A stretch of 64,000 nt of DNA from Fibrobacterota bacterium. Its GTDB lineage: Bacteria > Fibrobacterota > Fibrobacteria > UBA5070. Within the stretch, counting starts at the first letter, position 1, and each line of letters begins with the position of its first letter. The notes beneath the pieces were generated by a model. The model was not told the origin of the DNA. It ran no database searches and worked only from the letters and a program-made list of their open reading frames with translations. The translations under genes and the position numbers were made by a program. Positions 16,305-24,761 of the stretch are shown here, one piece after another. The stretch spans positions 620,001 to 684,000 of the forward strand of contig JADKBN010000029.1 in NCBI GenBank assembly GCA_016715065.1, written 5' to 3'.

Positions 16305-17218
16305 ACACCACCGACGAAGTGGTCGAGGAAATGCCATTGGAATGCCGCTCGTGCATTCTGGGACAAGCCTTGCGAACCGCTCGGGAAGCCGGCTTCCCGG
16401 ATTCGGGACAGTCGCGCCTGGTCCAACAGACGGCCCAATGGATGTCCTATCCCTCGCACCCCCGCTCAACCCAGCATCTGGGCAGACAGATCACGGACGA
16501 AGTCCTTTCGATCAGCCAGCTTCCCCCCGATTTCGACATCTATCGGGAACCGAAAGCCATGTCCAATCGCTTGGCCCAGATGCATGTGCAGCGGCTGCGC
16601 CAAGCCATCACGCGGTCCGCGGACCCGTTGGCGATGGCGGTTCGGGTGGCGGCGGCCGGGAATGTGATCGATTTCGGTGCCAAGGACCATGCCACCATGG
16701 ACATCGAAGGCGAGTTGAGCCGCGTGACCAGCCAGACCTTCGAGCGCTTCGACATCGAAGCTTTTCGCCAACGGTTGGCCAGCGCCGATGTCCTGCTGTA
16801 CATCTGCGACAACGCGGGCGAGATCGTGTTCGACGCTCTGCTGATGGAAGTCCTTTTGGCCACCCGGCCCGGGCTTTCCATCCAGGCGGCATTCCGGGGG
16901 GCGCCCATCCTCAACGACGCCACCGTGGAAGATGCCTTGTCCGTGGGGATCGATGCCTACGCGGATGTGGTTTCCAGTGGCTGTCGGCTGGCAGGTTGCG
17001 TGCTCGACGAATGTTCGGAGGAATTCCGGGTCCGCTTCCAATCGGCGGACCTGATCCTGAGCAAGGGACAGGGGAACCTTTCCGCTCTGATGACGGATGC
17101 AGATGAACGCGTGTTCTTCGTGTTCCGGACAAAATGCGCGCCGATCGCCAGGAAATCGGGAACCACCCAGGGCAATCTGCAGATGATCCAAGGCAAGGGT
17201 TTTCCAACAAGGGTGTAA
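16289..17218 (+). CDS. DUF89/ARMT1-like metal-dependent phosphatase family protein
   Basis: A 309-residue protein starting 16 nt inside the previous gene, with AAGGAG about 8 nt upstream of its ATG. The N-terminal CRSC motif, NVIDFGAKD (about residue 128) and the metal-site signature YICDNAGEIVFDALL (about 170), then SGCRLAGC and DLILSKGQGNLSAL, identify the DUF89 family. Family members are Co/Ni/Mn-dependent phosphatases proposed to remove damaged sugar or nucleotide phosphates. The tight coupling to the two ATPases suggests that it is a working part of the ORP-like operon here. Confidence 0.87.
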   Translation: MDRTLNTTDEVVEEMPLECRSCILGQALRTAREAGFPDSGQSRLVQQTAQWMSYPSHPRSTQHLGRQITDEVLSISQLPPDFDIYREPKAMSNRLAQMHVQRLRQAITRSADPLAMAVRVAAAGNVIDFGAKDHATMDIEGELSRVTSQTFERFDIEAFRQRLASADVLLYICDNAGEIVFDALLMEVLLATRPGLSIQAAFRGAPILNDATVEDALSVGIDAYADVVSSGCRLAGCVLDECSEEFRVRFQSADLILSKGQGNLSALMTDADERVFFVFRTKCAPIARKSGTTQGNLQMIQGKGFPTRV

Positions 17219-17227
17219 CAAACAACT
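17211..17227 (+). promoter_or_regulatory. Palindromic operator 2 of the putative ORP regulon
   Basis: GGGTGTAACAAACAACT overlaps the stop codon of the DUF89 gene and lies 22 nt before bioB. It is followed by AAATTC, like the site at 20086-20102. The symmetry is weaker than at the two NifX genes (three mismatches between arms), so the call rests mainly on similarity to the other three sites. Confidence 0.45.
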
Positions 17228-17249
17228 AAATTCTATTTTCCCGGACCTC

Positions 17250-18245
17250 ATGGATACAGCCACCGCGTGCTTCGGCACCCATCCCAAACGGATCGAGAAG
17301 ACAGAATCTGACACGAAGAGGCGGGTTCTCGATCTGTTCGATCTTCCTCTCCCGGATCTTCTGGTTTCGGCCCAGAAGGCGCACCGTGAGCATTTCGATG
17401 CGTGCGAGATCCGCGCTTCCACACTGGTCTCGATCAAGACCGGCGCGTGCACGGAGGACTGCGCCTACTGCGCCCAGAGCAGCCACCACCAGGAGCCGGT
17501 GCCCTACCAGCCATTGATGGGCTTGGAAGAAGTTCTCGAGGCCGGCCGAAAAGCCAAGGCAGCCGGCGCCACGCGTCTTTGCATGGGCGCCGCTTGGCGC
17601 AGTCCACGCACGGGCCCCCAATTCGATGCGGTGCTGGACATGGTGCGCGGCGTCAAGGCGTTGGGACTGGAAGCGTGCATGACATTGGGAATGTTGGATG
17701 ACCACCAGGCTCGACAGCTCAAGGATGCGGGGTTGGATTTCTACAACCACAACCTGGACACGTCGCCCGAGTACTACGCGAAAATCATCACCACGCGCAC
17801 CTACCAGGATCGGCTGGACACGATCCGGCGGGTGCAAGAGGCGGGGATCCGCGTGTGCTCGGGCGGTATCCTGGGGATGGGAGAGTCGCGCGAAGACCGC
17901 GCCGGACTGTTGCACGAATTGGCCAATCTCCCCATCGCTCCGGAATCGGTGCCCATCAACAAGCTCATGCCCATGGCCGGTACGCCGCTTTCCGACGCGG
18001 CCCCCTTGGACGACATGGAGATCGTGCGGGCCATCGCCGTGACCCGCATCCTGCTTCCCGCCACCCAGATCCGGCTTTCGGCAGGGAGATCGGGCATGTC
18101 GCACGCCCTGCAGCTTCTGTGCTTCCTGGCGGGGGCCAACGGGATCTTCCTGGGAGACCAGCTGCTGACCGCCGAAAATCCATCCGGAAACGAAGACAAG
18201 GCCATGATCGAATCGTTCGGCATGGCCCTTCGCGCCGAAAACTGA
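17250..18245 (+). CDS. bioB: Biotin synthase
   Basis: A 331-residue radical SAM enzyme that inserts sulfur into dethiobiotin. The radical SAM motif is CTEDCAYCAQS. Family markers follow: RLCMGAAWR, LEACMTLGML, DFYNHNLDTSPEYY, SGGILGMGESREDRAG, ESVPINKLMPMAGTPL and the arginine ligand in RLSAGRSGMS. The auxiliary 2Fe-2S cysteines are therefore all present. No other biotin genes are nearby; instead it is followed after 39 nt by an HMGL-type aldolase, and a predicted regulon operator lies upstream. Confidence 0.93.
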   Translation: MDTATACFGTHPKRIEKTESDTKRRVLDLFDLPLPDLLVSAQKAHREHFDACEIRASTLVSIKTGACTEDCAYCAQSSHHQEPVPYQPLMGLEEVLEAGRKAKAAGATRLCMGAAWRSPRTGPQFDAVLDMVRGVKALGLEACMTLGMLDDHQARQLKDAGLDFYNHNLDTSPEYYAKIITTRTYQDRLDTIRRVQEAGIRVCSGGILGMGESREDRAGLLHELANLPIAPESVPINKLMPMAGTPLSDAAPLDDMEIVRAIAVTRILLPATQIRLSAGRSGMSHALQLLCFLAGANGIFLGDQLLTAENPSGNEDKAMIESFGMALRAEN

Positions 18246-18284
18246 CGCATCCGCTCCAACACCCACCATTCGGAAAGCTTCGCC

Positions 18285-19235
18285 ATGTACAGGGAACAGA
18301 TCAAAGTCCTCGATTGCACCATCCGCGATGGAGGTCTGGTCAACGCGCACGATTTCAGCGTCGATTTCGTGCGGCGCGTGTACCAGGGCGTTTCCGCGGC
18401 CGGTGTGGATTATTTCGAGATCGGCTACAAGAACAGCCCGGAATTCTTCCCTGGCGCCAAGTTCGGGCCATGGAAATGCTGCACCGACCAGGATATCCGG
18501 TTGGCCACGGAAGGGGTGGACAACGGCGCGAAAGTGTCCGTCATGGTGGACGTGGGGCGCGTGGATATGGACAGTATCCGTCCTGCTTCGGAAAGCCCCT
18601 ACCACATGGTCCGCGTGGCCAGCTACGTGAAGGGCATCGACAAGGCCATCGCGATGGAAAACCGGTTTTCCGATCTGGGCTACGAAACCACCATCAACAT
18701 CATGGCCATCTCCCGGGACGCGGGTCCCCAACTGGACGAAGCCATGGACCAGTGCGAACGGGAATCGCGTTCCCTGGCGATCTATCTGGTCGATTCGTTC
18801 GGATCCCTCTACCAGGAAGACATCGAAAAACTGGTGCGTCGCGCGCGGCAATGGATCCGGACCAAGGAATTGGGTTTCCATGGCCACAACAACCAGCAAC
18901 TGGCGTTTTCCAACACCATCGAGGCGATCATGGGTGGTGTGAACTTCCTGGACGCCACCGTGTACGGCATGGGTCGTGCCGCGGGAAACTGCACCCTGGA
19001 ATTGCTGCTGGGATTCCTGAAAAACCCCAGGTACGACGTGCGCCATGTCCTGGACTTGATCGCCAACGATTTTCTCGAACTGCGCAAACAGCACGAGTGG
19101 GGTTACATCCTTCCCCACATGATCGCGGGACAGCTCGGGATGCATCCTCAAGATGCGTTGGATGTGCGGAAGGGTTCCGAGCGCGACGACTACCGCGCGT
19201 TCCACGACCGGATGACGGCGCTGCTTTCGGCGTAA
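18285..19235 (+). CDS. HMGL-like (DRE-TIM) aldolase of unknown substrate
   Basis: A 316-residue TIM-barrel lyase. The N-terminus LDCTIRDGGLVNAHDF is the DRE-TIM metal and acid motif (with R and D of the family), and GFHGHNNQQLAFSNTIEA supplies the metal-binding histidines. DATVYGMGRAAGNCTLELLL is the conserved C-terminal loop. It resembles 4-hydroxy-2-oxovalerate aldolase but ends earlier and lacks that enzyme's usual dehydrogenase partner. It is probably co-transcribed with bioB. The substrate is unknown; pairing with bioB hints at an acyl-CoA or oxo-acid step, but this is only inferred. Confidence 0.82.
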   Translation: MYREQIKVLDCTIRDGGLVNAHDFSVDFVRRVYQGVSAAGVDYFEIGYKNSPEFFPGAKFGPWKCCTDQDIRLATEGVDNGAKVSVMVDVGRVDMDSIRPASESPYHMVRVASYVKGIDKAIAMENRFSDLGYETTINIMAISRDAGPQLDEAMDQCERESRSLAIYLVDSFGSLYQEDIEKLVRRARQWIRTKELGFHGHNNQQLAFSNTIEAIMGGVNFLDATVYGMGRAAGNCTLELLLGFLKNPRYDVRHVLDLIANDFLELRKQHEWGYILPHMIAGQLGMHPQDALDVRKGSERDDYRAFHDRMTALLSA

Positions 19236-19282
19236 CCGGACGAGAGGGCCTCGTCCGGATGCGGGCGAGGCGCGGAGCGGAG

Positions 19283-20032
19283 TCAGATCCTGGAGTGGGA
19301 CCGCCCGTGGGATTCATCGTTTGTCAAAAATCGGTATCCCACCTCGTCGTCGGTCGGGATCGCCAGCCTGGTCGGAGCCTCGCTGGAGAAGGTGAGGTTT
19401 CGCATGGCGGTCTCCATCGCTTCGGTGGAGTGCGGATCCACCACCACGATCCGTTGTCCGGTGGAACCGGAGAGAAATTCGAAGAGCGGTCCTTCGTTCC
19501 AGGGCACGTCGATCACGAGCGTTTCCATGCCATAGAGTCGTACTTCGACGCGCGATCTCTCGAGGAGACGTTTGACAAATTCCGGACTCGCCTGCACGCC
19601 TTCCGCGAGCCGGCCATGCACCAGCCTTCCGTTGGTGGTGGCCGATATCTGGAGCCAAGCGAGAGGGGATCCGTCCAAACCGATGCCCTGGCGTGGACAG
19701 GCATCCACGCAGGCTCCGCAAGCGGTGCAAAATCGCGAGTCGACCTGCACGCGCCCTTCCACTTTGCGGATCGCCCCCGACGGACAGGAGCGGATGCATC
19801 GACCGCAGTTGGTGCAGGTTTCAGGCCGCACAACCGCGGTCCGACGCCCGTCGATCTGGGTCGTGTGGATCGGACTGCCGTTGCGGTCTTGTTCCTGGTC
19901 CATGGGTTTCATGTCCGGGTCCAGGAACAAGGCGTGGTCGGTCCGACTCCAGATCGCTTCGGCCACTTTCCGTCTTTGGGAGGGAGCTCCGATCCCGAAG
20001 ATCGCGATCTCGCGGATTCCCTGCGAAGCCAT
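19283..20032 (-). CDS. Ferredoxin-domain MinD-like protein without a Walker A motif
   Basis: A 249-residue protein with the same layout as the two ORP-type ATPases: an N-terminal strand and loop, FLDPDMKPMD in place of DCDVEEPN, two cluster motifs CTNCGRCIRSC and CTACGACVDAC, VIDVPWNEGPL in place of the DxPPG segment, and a C-terminal VVDPHSTEAME. The P-loop, however, reads FGIGAPSQRRK, so both conserved lysines of GKGGxGKT are lost. It probably cannot hydrolyse ATP and may act as an electron-carrying partner. The ATG at 20032 is chosen because the upstream residues precede no family motif. Confidence 0.78.
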   Translation of the reverse strand: MASQGIREIAIFGIGAPSQRRKVAEAIWSRTDHALFLDPDMKPMDQEQDRNGSPIHTTQIDGRRTAVVRPETCTNCGRCIRSCPSGAIRKVEGRVQVDSRFCTACGACVDACPRQGIGLDGSPLAWLQISATTNGRLVHGRLAEGVQASPEFVKRLLERSRVEVRLYGMETLVIDVPWNEGPLFEFLSGSTGQRIVVVDPHSTEAMETAMRNLTFSSEAPTRLAIPTDDEVGYRFLTNDESHGRSHSRI

Positions 20033-20085
20033 TGTCCGTTCTCCGTTCGATGTGCGTACTCCGGCATCGGATCGCATCGGCCAAT

Positions 20086-20102
20086 AGATGTAAAAAACAC
20101 CT
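20086..20102 (-). promoter_or_regulatory. Palindromic operator 3 of the putative ORP regulon
   Basis: On the plus strand this reads AGATGTAAAAAACACCT, followed by AAAAATTC. It lies 54 nt upstream of the degenerate MinD-like gene, which is transcribed leftwards. It matches the bioB site closely (G-R-TGTAA-N-AAACA-N-CTAAA). Confidence 0.45.
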
Positions 20103-20157
20103 AAAAATTCGGCAACCAACCGGCGCATTCTCCCGAACGTGCCGATTCAGTACCGGT

Positions 20158-20817
20158 TCAAGGTGCGGGACGCTTCGTCCAGATGCCGATCAAGGAGCGA
20201 TTCGGTCTGGTTGCCAGCCAGAGGGTGGGCCAGACCAGGATCAGGTCGCGGACCAGCGAGATCCAGGCGTCTCTCTTGCTGAGGGCGCCTTCGATCTCGA
20301 AACAACCGCAGGTGATGCCGAGGTCGCGCCAAACCGCTTGCGCCAGCGCCACGATGAAGGCGATGAACATGGCGGAAAGCAACAAGGCCATTTCGCGATT
20401 CCAACGGGTGAGGATGATCGCCAATCCCGTCCACAGCTCCAGTTGCGGCATGAACAGCGCGAACAGGTTCACCGCACCCTGTGGCAAAAACTGGTATTGG
20501 GCCACCAGCAAGGCGAAGCCTTGGGGATTCTGGATCTTGAACCAGGAGGCGAGGATGAACATCCCCCCGATTCCCAGGCGCGCGGCGGTTTCCAGGATTC
20601 TTCCGGAAAGATCCGGATCCATTCGCCATGCCGGCCACAGGAAGAGAGCCGACAGGAAAACTTCTCCGATCCCGATCTGCATGCGGTAGGGCAGGAGGGA
20701 CTCGAGGCGAAAGGCCAACGAGAACGTGCTCGGGAATGAAATTTCCAGGATCGCCAGCACCATCAGGCTCAGCGAGGATGCCATCCAGACCGAAGCGAGT
20801 ACGGATCGCCTGTTCAT
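20158..20817 (-). CDS. MauE/DoxX-family integral membrane protein
   Basis: A 219-residue membrane protein with about six helices. The second half carries the MauE/DoxX pattern: GMFILASWFKIQNPQGFALLVAQYQFLP, a membrane segment ending PQLELWTGLAIIL, and ITCGCFEIEG, where the CGC pair is the likely redox site. MauE-type proteins support disulfide or quinol-linked oxidation of exported proteins. Its ATG overlaps the stop of the small upstream gene (ATGA), so the two are coupled. Confidence 0.82.
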   Translation of the reverse strand: MNRRSVLASVWMASSLSLMVLAILEISFPSTFSLAFRLESLLPYRMQIGIGEVFLSALFLWPAWRMDPDLSGRILETAARLGIGGMFILASWFKIQNPQGFALLVAQYQFLPQGAVNLFALFMPQLELWTGLAIILTRWNREMALLLSAMFIAFIVALAQAVWRDLGITCGCFEIEGALSKRDAWISLVRDLILVWPTLWLATRPNRSLIGIWTKRPAP

Positions 20818-20966
20818 GGTTGGTCCTTCGCCGGTGCGGAGAACACCGGTTGGCCCCCGAACCAGGATACCCGGTTTTGCTGCGGGACGCGGAAATTGTT
20901 GAGGATCGCAAGCACAGCGGAGGCTCCGACCACGATCAGCAAAATTTTGAGGTTCAGCGACTTCAC
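20814..20966 (-). CDS. Small single-helix membrane protein coupled to MauE
   Basis: A 50-residue protein from a GTG start: VKSLNLKILLIVVGASAVLAILNNF, then RVPQQNRVSWFGGQPVFSAP. One hydrophobic helix is followed by a short exported tail. In other bacteria the gene before MauE often encodes a membrane-anchored rhodanese with a similar N-terminal helix. Here the rhodanese part is absent, so this may be a shortened relative. That comparison is from memory and is uncertain. The stop overlaps the MauE start by 4 nt. Confidence 0.6.
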   Translation of the reverse strand: MKSLNLKILLIVVGASAVLAILNNFRVPQQNRVSWFGGQPVFSAPAKDQP

Positions 20967-21162
20967 TGAAATTCCTTCGGGTTCCGCTGGCGCGGTACGG
21001 ATGGCGCTTTTCACGATGCCAAACCAATTCCGCTCGAACAGGAAGATCCCGCCTCCTGGTATCCGGACGCGGGATGCTGCGGCTGAGCGCACTCGAGCTT
21101 TCGATTCGGCAACGGAAGGTGCATCCCGACGCTCCCAAGTGGGTCGCGGCGGGATGCACGCG

Positions 21163-21873
21163 TCATTTTTTGGTGATGGTCTTGAGAACCGTTTCCTTGT
21201 CGAGCTTCTTGGTGCAGAAGAACCAGTCGTGGCAGGTGATGTCCTTGGTCTCCATGCGTTCCTTGGCCACGCCGCAAGAGCCGGCGGTCGGCACGATCAC
21301 GTCATCGCCCGGACGCCAATCGGCGGGAGTCGCGATGGAAAATGCGTCGGCGGTCTGGAGACCGATCACGATGCGCAGGATCTCGTCGAAGTTGCGACCC
21401 AGGCTGAGCGGGTAGTAGAGGAGCGTGCGCACGATCCCTTTGGGGTCGATCACGAACACCGCGCGCACCGCCTTGGTGTTGCTTTCGCCAGGCTGCATCA
21501 TGCCGTACTTGTGGGCCACTTCCATGGTGATGTCCTCGATGAGCGGGAACGTCACCTCGACATCCTTCATGCCCTTGTACTGGATCTTTTCCTTGATGGT
21601 GCGCAACCAGGCAATGTGGCTGTACAGGCCGTCGACGGACAAGCCAACGAGCTTGCAGTTGTACTTCTCGAACTCGGGCATCAATGTGGCGAAGGTCATG
21701 AATTCGGAGGTGCATACCGGCGTGAAGTCGGCCGGGTGCGAGAAGAGGATCACCCAGCTTCCCGAATACTGCTCGGGGAAGTTGATCTCTCCTTGGGTGG
21801 TAACCGCCTTGAAGGCGGGCGCCTTGTCGCCGATGCGGGGAAGGGATACCGGAGTCGCGTTCGTGGATTCCAT
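21163..21873 (-). CDS. 1-Cys (Prx6-type) peroxiredoxin
   Basis: A 236-residue peroxidase reducing H2O2 and organic peroxides. The peroxidatic C54 is in SHPADFTPVCTSEF and the Prx6-type C-terminal domain begins near DAFSIATPADWRPGDDVIVP. Further cysteines are present near the end (GSCGVAKE, ITCHDWFFCTKK), more than in most family members. The ATG has AGGAG 9 nt upstream. It is divergent from a BASS-family transporter and shares a distinctive operator with it. Confidence 0.93.
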   Translation of the reverse strand: MESTNATPVSLPRIGDKAPAFKAVTTQGEINFPEQYSGSWVILFSHPADFTPVCTSEFMTFATLMPEFEKYNCKLVGLSVDGLYSHIAWLRTIKEKIQYKGMKDVEVTFPLIEDITMEVAHKYGMMQPGESNTKAVRAVFVIDPKGIVRTLLYYPLSLGRNFDEILRIVIGLQTADAFSIATPADWRPGDDVIVPTAGSCGVAKERMETKDITCHDWFFCTKKLDKETVLKTITKK

Positions 21874-21970
21874 TGTTTTGGTTCTCCTGTCGAGTCTTGG
21901 TCGGGCGAAGTTGGTCCGGATGCACCTGGACAAGAACCGTCACGATCGATTCCGATCCAGCTCCTGTCAT

Positions 21971-22176
21971 ATGGATGCATTAGACATCCATTAGGTTACA
22001 ACAAACTTCCGTGCAAAGCAAATCAAAGGTGGCCCGTCCCCCTGTCGATCCTGCGCATTCCCATGGAACTGGAAGGTCCCACCACCCATTTCCATGTCAT
22101 GTGGCGGTCCAGGTGCCTGGATCGCCGGGGGAAACCTGACGAGACCTTGTAACCTTTTGGATGCAAAGCACATCTA
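21971..22176. promoter_or_regulatory. Divergent twin operators between the peroxiredoxin and BASS genes
   Basis: The 335-nt gap between the two divergent genes holds no gene. It carries two inverted copies of one element: TTGTAACCT, two A/T bases, TGGATG, seven bases, CATCYA. The left copy is on the minus strand at 22001-21985, with TGGATG...CATCCA (21972-21990) as a perfect palindrome. The right copy is on the plus strand at 22147-22176 with TGGATG...CATCTA. TGTAACCT could be an extended -10, which would place the palindrome at the transcription start. A single repressor probably controls both genes. Confidence 0.65.
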
Positions 22177-22208
22177 GTGGACATCACTACCTCAGAAAGG
22201 TCGCGTCC

Positions 22209-23171
22209 ATGTGGAAGTCGCTTATTTTCCTGCAAGGGCATCTCGGAGTGGCCGTACCGGCCTCGCTGGTCCTCGGATTGGTCTACGGATTGGCGTTCGA
22301 TGCATCGCCGCTGGCTTTGGCGATCCTACCGCTGACCTTCCTGATGGTTTTTCCCATGATGGTTGGGCTCCGGATGGGCGAACTGGCCAAAGTGGAGGAT
22401 TGGAAGCTCCAGGTGACCACGCAGTCCGTGAATTTCCTGGCCATTCCGCTCTTGGGTTGGCTCCTGGGGATGGTGTTCTTCGGCGACCGACCGCTCTTGG
22501 CGTTGGGACTTTTGCTGACTTCGCTCCTTCCCACCTCGGGAATGACCATCAGTTGGACCGGCCTTGCCAAGGGCAATGTTCCCGCCGCGGTCAGAATGAC
22601 CTTGATCGGGCTTCTCCTGGGATCGATCCTGGCGCCGCTCTACCTCAAGGTGTTGTTGGGAGCCACCGTGGAGATTTCGCTGGTCAAGGTGTTTTCGCAG
22701 ATAGCCTTGACGGTCTTGCTGCCCCTGGCATCCGGCCTCGCGTTGCAGAGGATCCTGGTGGCGAGGCTGGGGCGCGAAGGCTTCCAGAAGCGCGTCCAAG
22801 GGCGTATCGGGCCGTTTTCCACGCTGGGTGTGTTGGGGATCGTCTTCGTGGCCATGGCGCTCAAGGCCAAGGGAATCGCGGAGCATCCCGCCGAGTTGGC
22901 GATTCTTGTCATCCCCCTGGTGGTCTTGTACTTGGCGAACTTCGCCCTGAGCATCGCCGTCGGCAGGTGGTTCTTTCCGAGACCGGATGCCATCGCGCTG
23001 GTCTATGGCTCGGTGATGAGGAATCTTTCCATCGCGCTGGCCATCGCGATGTCCGCTTTCGGGACGCATGGACCCGAGATCGCCTTGATCATTTCGGCCG
23101 CCTATGTGATCCAGGTCCAGGCCGCCGCCTGGTCGGTGAAGTTCCTGCCCAGATTCCTTCCCAACCCATAA
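22209..23171 (+). CDS. Bile acid:sodium symporter (BASS/SBF) family transporter
   Basis: A 320-residue membrane protein with about nine or ten hydrophobic helices. PMMVGLRMGELAKVED and TSLLPTSGMTISWTGLAKGN near residues 95-115 are typical of the BASS superfamily, as is the second-half segment GSVMRNLSIALAIAMSAFG, with the sodium-site Asn. Some members carry arsenic compounds and others carry organic anions with Na+. Given the neighbouring peroxiredoxin and SQR genes, a sulfur or arsenic anion is possible, but nothing fixes the substrate. Confidence 0.88.
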   Translation: MWKSLIFLQGHLGVAVPASLVLGLVYGLAFDASPLALAILPLTFLMVFPMMVGLRMGELAKVEDWKLQVTTQSVNFLAIPLLGWLLGMVFFGDRPLLALGLLLTSLLPTSGMTISWTGLAKGNVPAAVRMTLIGLLLGSILAPLYLKVLLGATVEISLVKVFSQIALTVLLPLASGLALQRILVARLGREGFQKRVQGRIGPFSTLGVLGIVFVAMALKAKGIAEHPAELAILVIPLVVLYLANFALSIAVGRWFFPRPDAIALVYGSVMRNLSIALAIAMSAFGTHGPEIALIISAAYVIQVQAAAWSVKFLPRFLPNP

Positions 23172-23289
23172 AGGGGGGCGATCCGCCTGATTGGTTGGGT
23201 GGGGAGCGCGGTTTTCCCCGGTCGGGTTTTGCCTGTTGGCGGTGAGCATGGTATAACGGACGGAGAAACCTCACGAAGGGAATCCGTCC

Positions 23290-24747
23290 ATGGGATCACG
23301 GGTGATCGTTCTTGGGGCCGGAGTCGCCGGCCATACAGCGTCCATGCTCCTGAAGAAGATGCTGGGAAGAAAACACGAAGTGGTGGTGGTCAGCCCCGCC
23401 GCCAACTACCAGTGGATTCCTTCGAACATCTGGGTGGGTGTGGGGCGCATGAAACCGGAACAGGTGATCTTTTCCTTGGAGCCCGTGTATCGTCGCCAAG
23501 GAATCGAATTCCACCAAGCCGCGGCGCGCATCCTCCATCCCGAAGGAACGGAAGGCTCAGGGCCCTGCGTGGACATCGAGTACACCGATCCCGCACGCCG
23601 TGGTGAAACAGCCCGGCTCGGATACGACTACCTGGTCAACGCCACCGGACCTAAGCTCAACTTCGGCGCCATCGAAGGCTTGGGGCCCGACAAGTTCACG
23701 CAGTCTGTGTGCACCTACCACCACGCCGCGATGGCTTGGGAAAAGCTGAAGGAGGTGATCGCCCAGCTGGAAAAGGGAAATCGCCAGCGCATCGTGATCG
23801 GAACGGGGCACCCCATGGCGACCTGCCAGGGGGCGGGTTTCGAATACGCCCTCAACGTGGCTTTCGAGTTGCGGCAAAGAGGATTGTCGGACCTCGCCCA
23901 GATCACTTGGCTCACCAACGAATACGAGGTGGGCGATTTCGGGATGGGCGGCGCGTTCGTGAAGAAGGGGGGCTACGTCACCTCAACGAAAATCTTCACG
24001 GAGTCCATCTTGGCCGAATACGGAATCGGTTGGATCAAGCGTGCCGGGGTCCGCAAGGTGGAAAAGGATTCCATTGAATATGAGACCCTCGATGGCGCCA
24101 TCCACACCATCGGATTCGACTTCGCCATGTTGATCCCGTCGTTTGCCGGTGTGGGGATCCAGGCACGCGACGCGTCTGGAGCGGACATCACTCCGGAGCT
24201 GTTTTTGCCCAACGGCTTGATGAAGGTCGATGCGGATTACACACCCAAACCGTACGATCAGTGGAAGGTGGAAGACTGGCCATCCACCTATCGCACACCC
24301 AGATTCGGGAACATCTTCGCTGCCGGCATCGCCTTCGCCCCGCCCCATCCCATTTCAAGGCCTTTCGAGAGCCCCAACGGCACGAAGATCTTCCCGACTC
24401 CACCCAGGACGGGTATGCCTTCCGGAGTGATCGGCAAGATCGTGGCGCAAAACATCGCCGACTCCATCCGCAAGGGAAGGGAATCGCTGGAACACCGGGC
24501 ATCCATGGGCCGCATGGGAGCCGCATGCATCGTGTCTTCCGGGTTCGGCCTGTTCCACGGAATGGCCGCCACGATGACCGTGAATCCGATCGTCCCGGAT
24601 TGGGAGAAATATCCGCAATGGGGACGCGACATCGAAAACACGGTGGGCGAGCCTGGATTGGCGGGCCATTGGCTCAAGCACTTCATGCACTACATGTTCA
24701 TGTACAAGGCCAAAGGAAACTTCGGCTGGTCCCTCATCCCCGAATAG
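23290..24747 (+). CDS. Sulfide:quinone oxidoreductase-like flavoprotein
   Basis: A 485-residue FAD protein. It has the N-terminal FAD motif LGAGVAGHTASMLLKK, YDYLVNATGPKLNF at the first domain boundary, and cysteines in QSVCTYHHA (about 145), MATCQGAGFEY (about 180) and AACIVSSGFG (about 415). FGNIFAAGIAFAPP is the second FAD motif. The redox cysteines and the C-terminal amphipathic part (HYMFMYKAKGNFGW) suit membrane attachment and sulfide oxidation to quinone. It is longer than type I SQR (about 430 residues). It is followed by a small gene with a strong ribosome site. Confidence 0.85.
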   Translation: MGSRVIVLGAGVAGHTASMLLKKMLGRKHEVVVVSPAANYQWIPSNIWVGVGRMKPEQVIFSLEPVYRRQGIEFHQAAARILHPEGTEGSGPCVDIEYTDPARRGETARLGYDYLVNATGPKLNFGAIEGLGPDKFTQSVCTYHHAAMAWEKLKEVIAQLEKGNRQRIVIGTGHPMATCQGAGFEYALNVAFELRQRGLSDLAQITWLTNEYEVGDFGMGGAFVKKGGYVTSTKIFTESILAEYGIGWIKRAGVRKVEKDSIEYETLDGAIHTIGFDFAMLIPSFAGVGIQARDASGADITPELFLPNGLMKVDADYTPKPYDQWKVEDWPSTYRTPRFGNIFAAGIAFAPPHPISRPFESPNGTKIFPTPPRTGMPSGVIGKIVAQNIADSIRKGRESLEHRASMGRMGAACIVSSGFGLFHGMAATMTVNPIVPDWEKYPQWGRDIENTVGEPGLAGHWLKHFMHYMFMYKAKGNFGWSLIPE

Positions 24748-24761
24748 AAGGAGAAAAAACC

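Noticed and set aside
14520..16469. A 649-residue minus-strand open frame over the MinD ATPase genes
   Set aside because: It is the antisense shadow of two clear ferredoxin-MinD genes with Walker and cluster motifs on the plus strand.
17250..18245. bioB as a paralogue with another radical SAM function
   Set aside because: All biotin synthase markers were found, including the CMGAAWR, NHNLDTSPEYY and RLSAGR segments, so the standard function is the best call.
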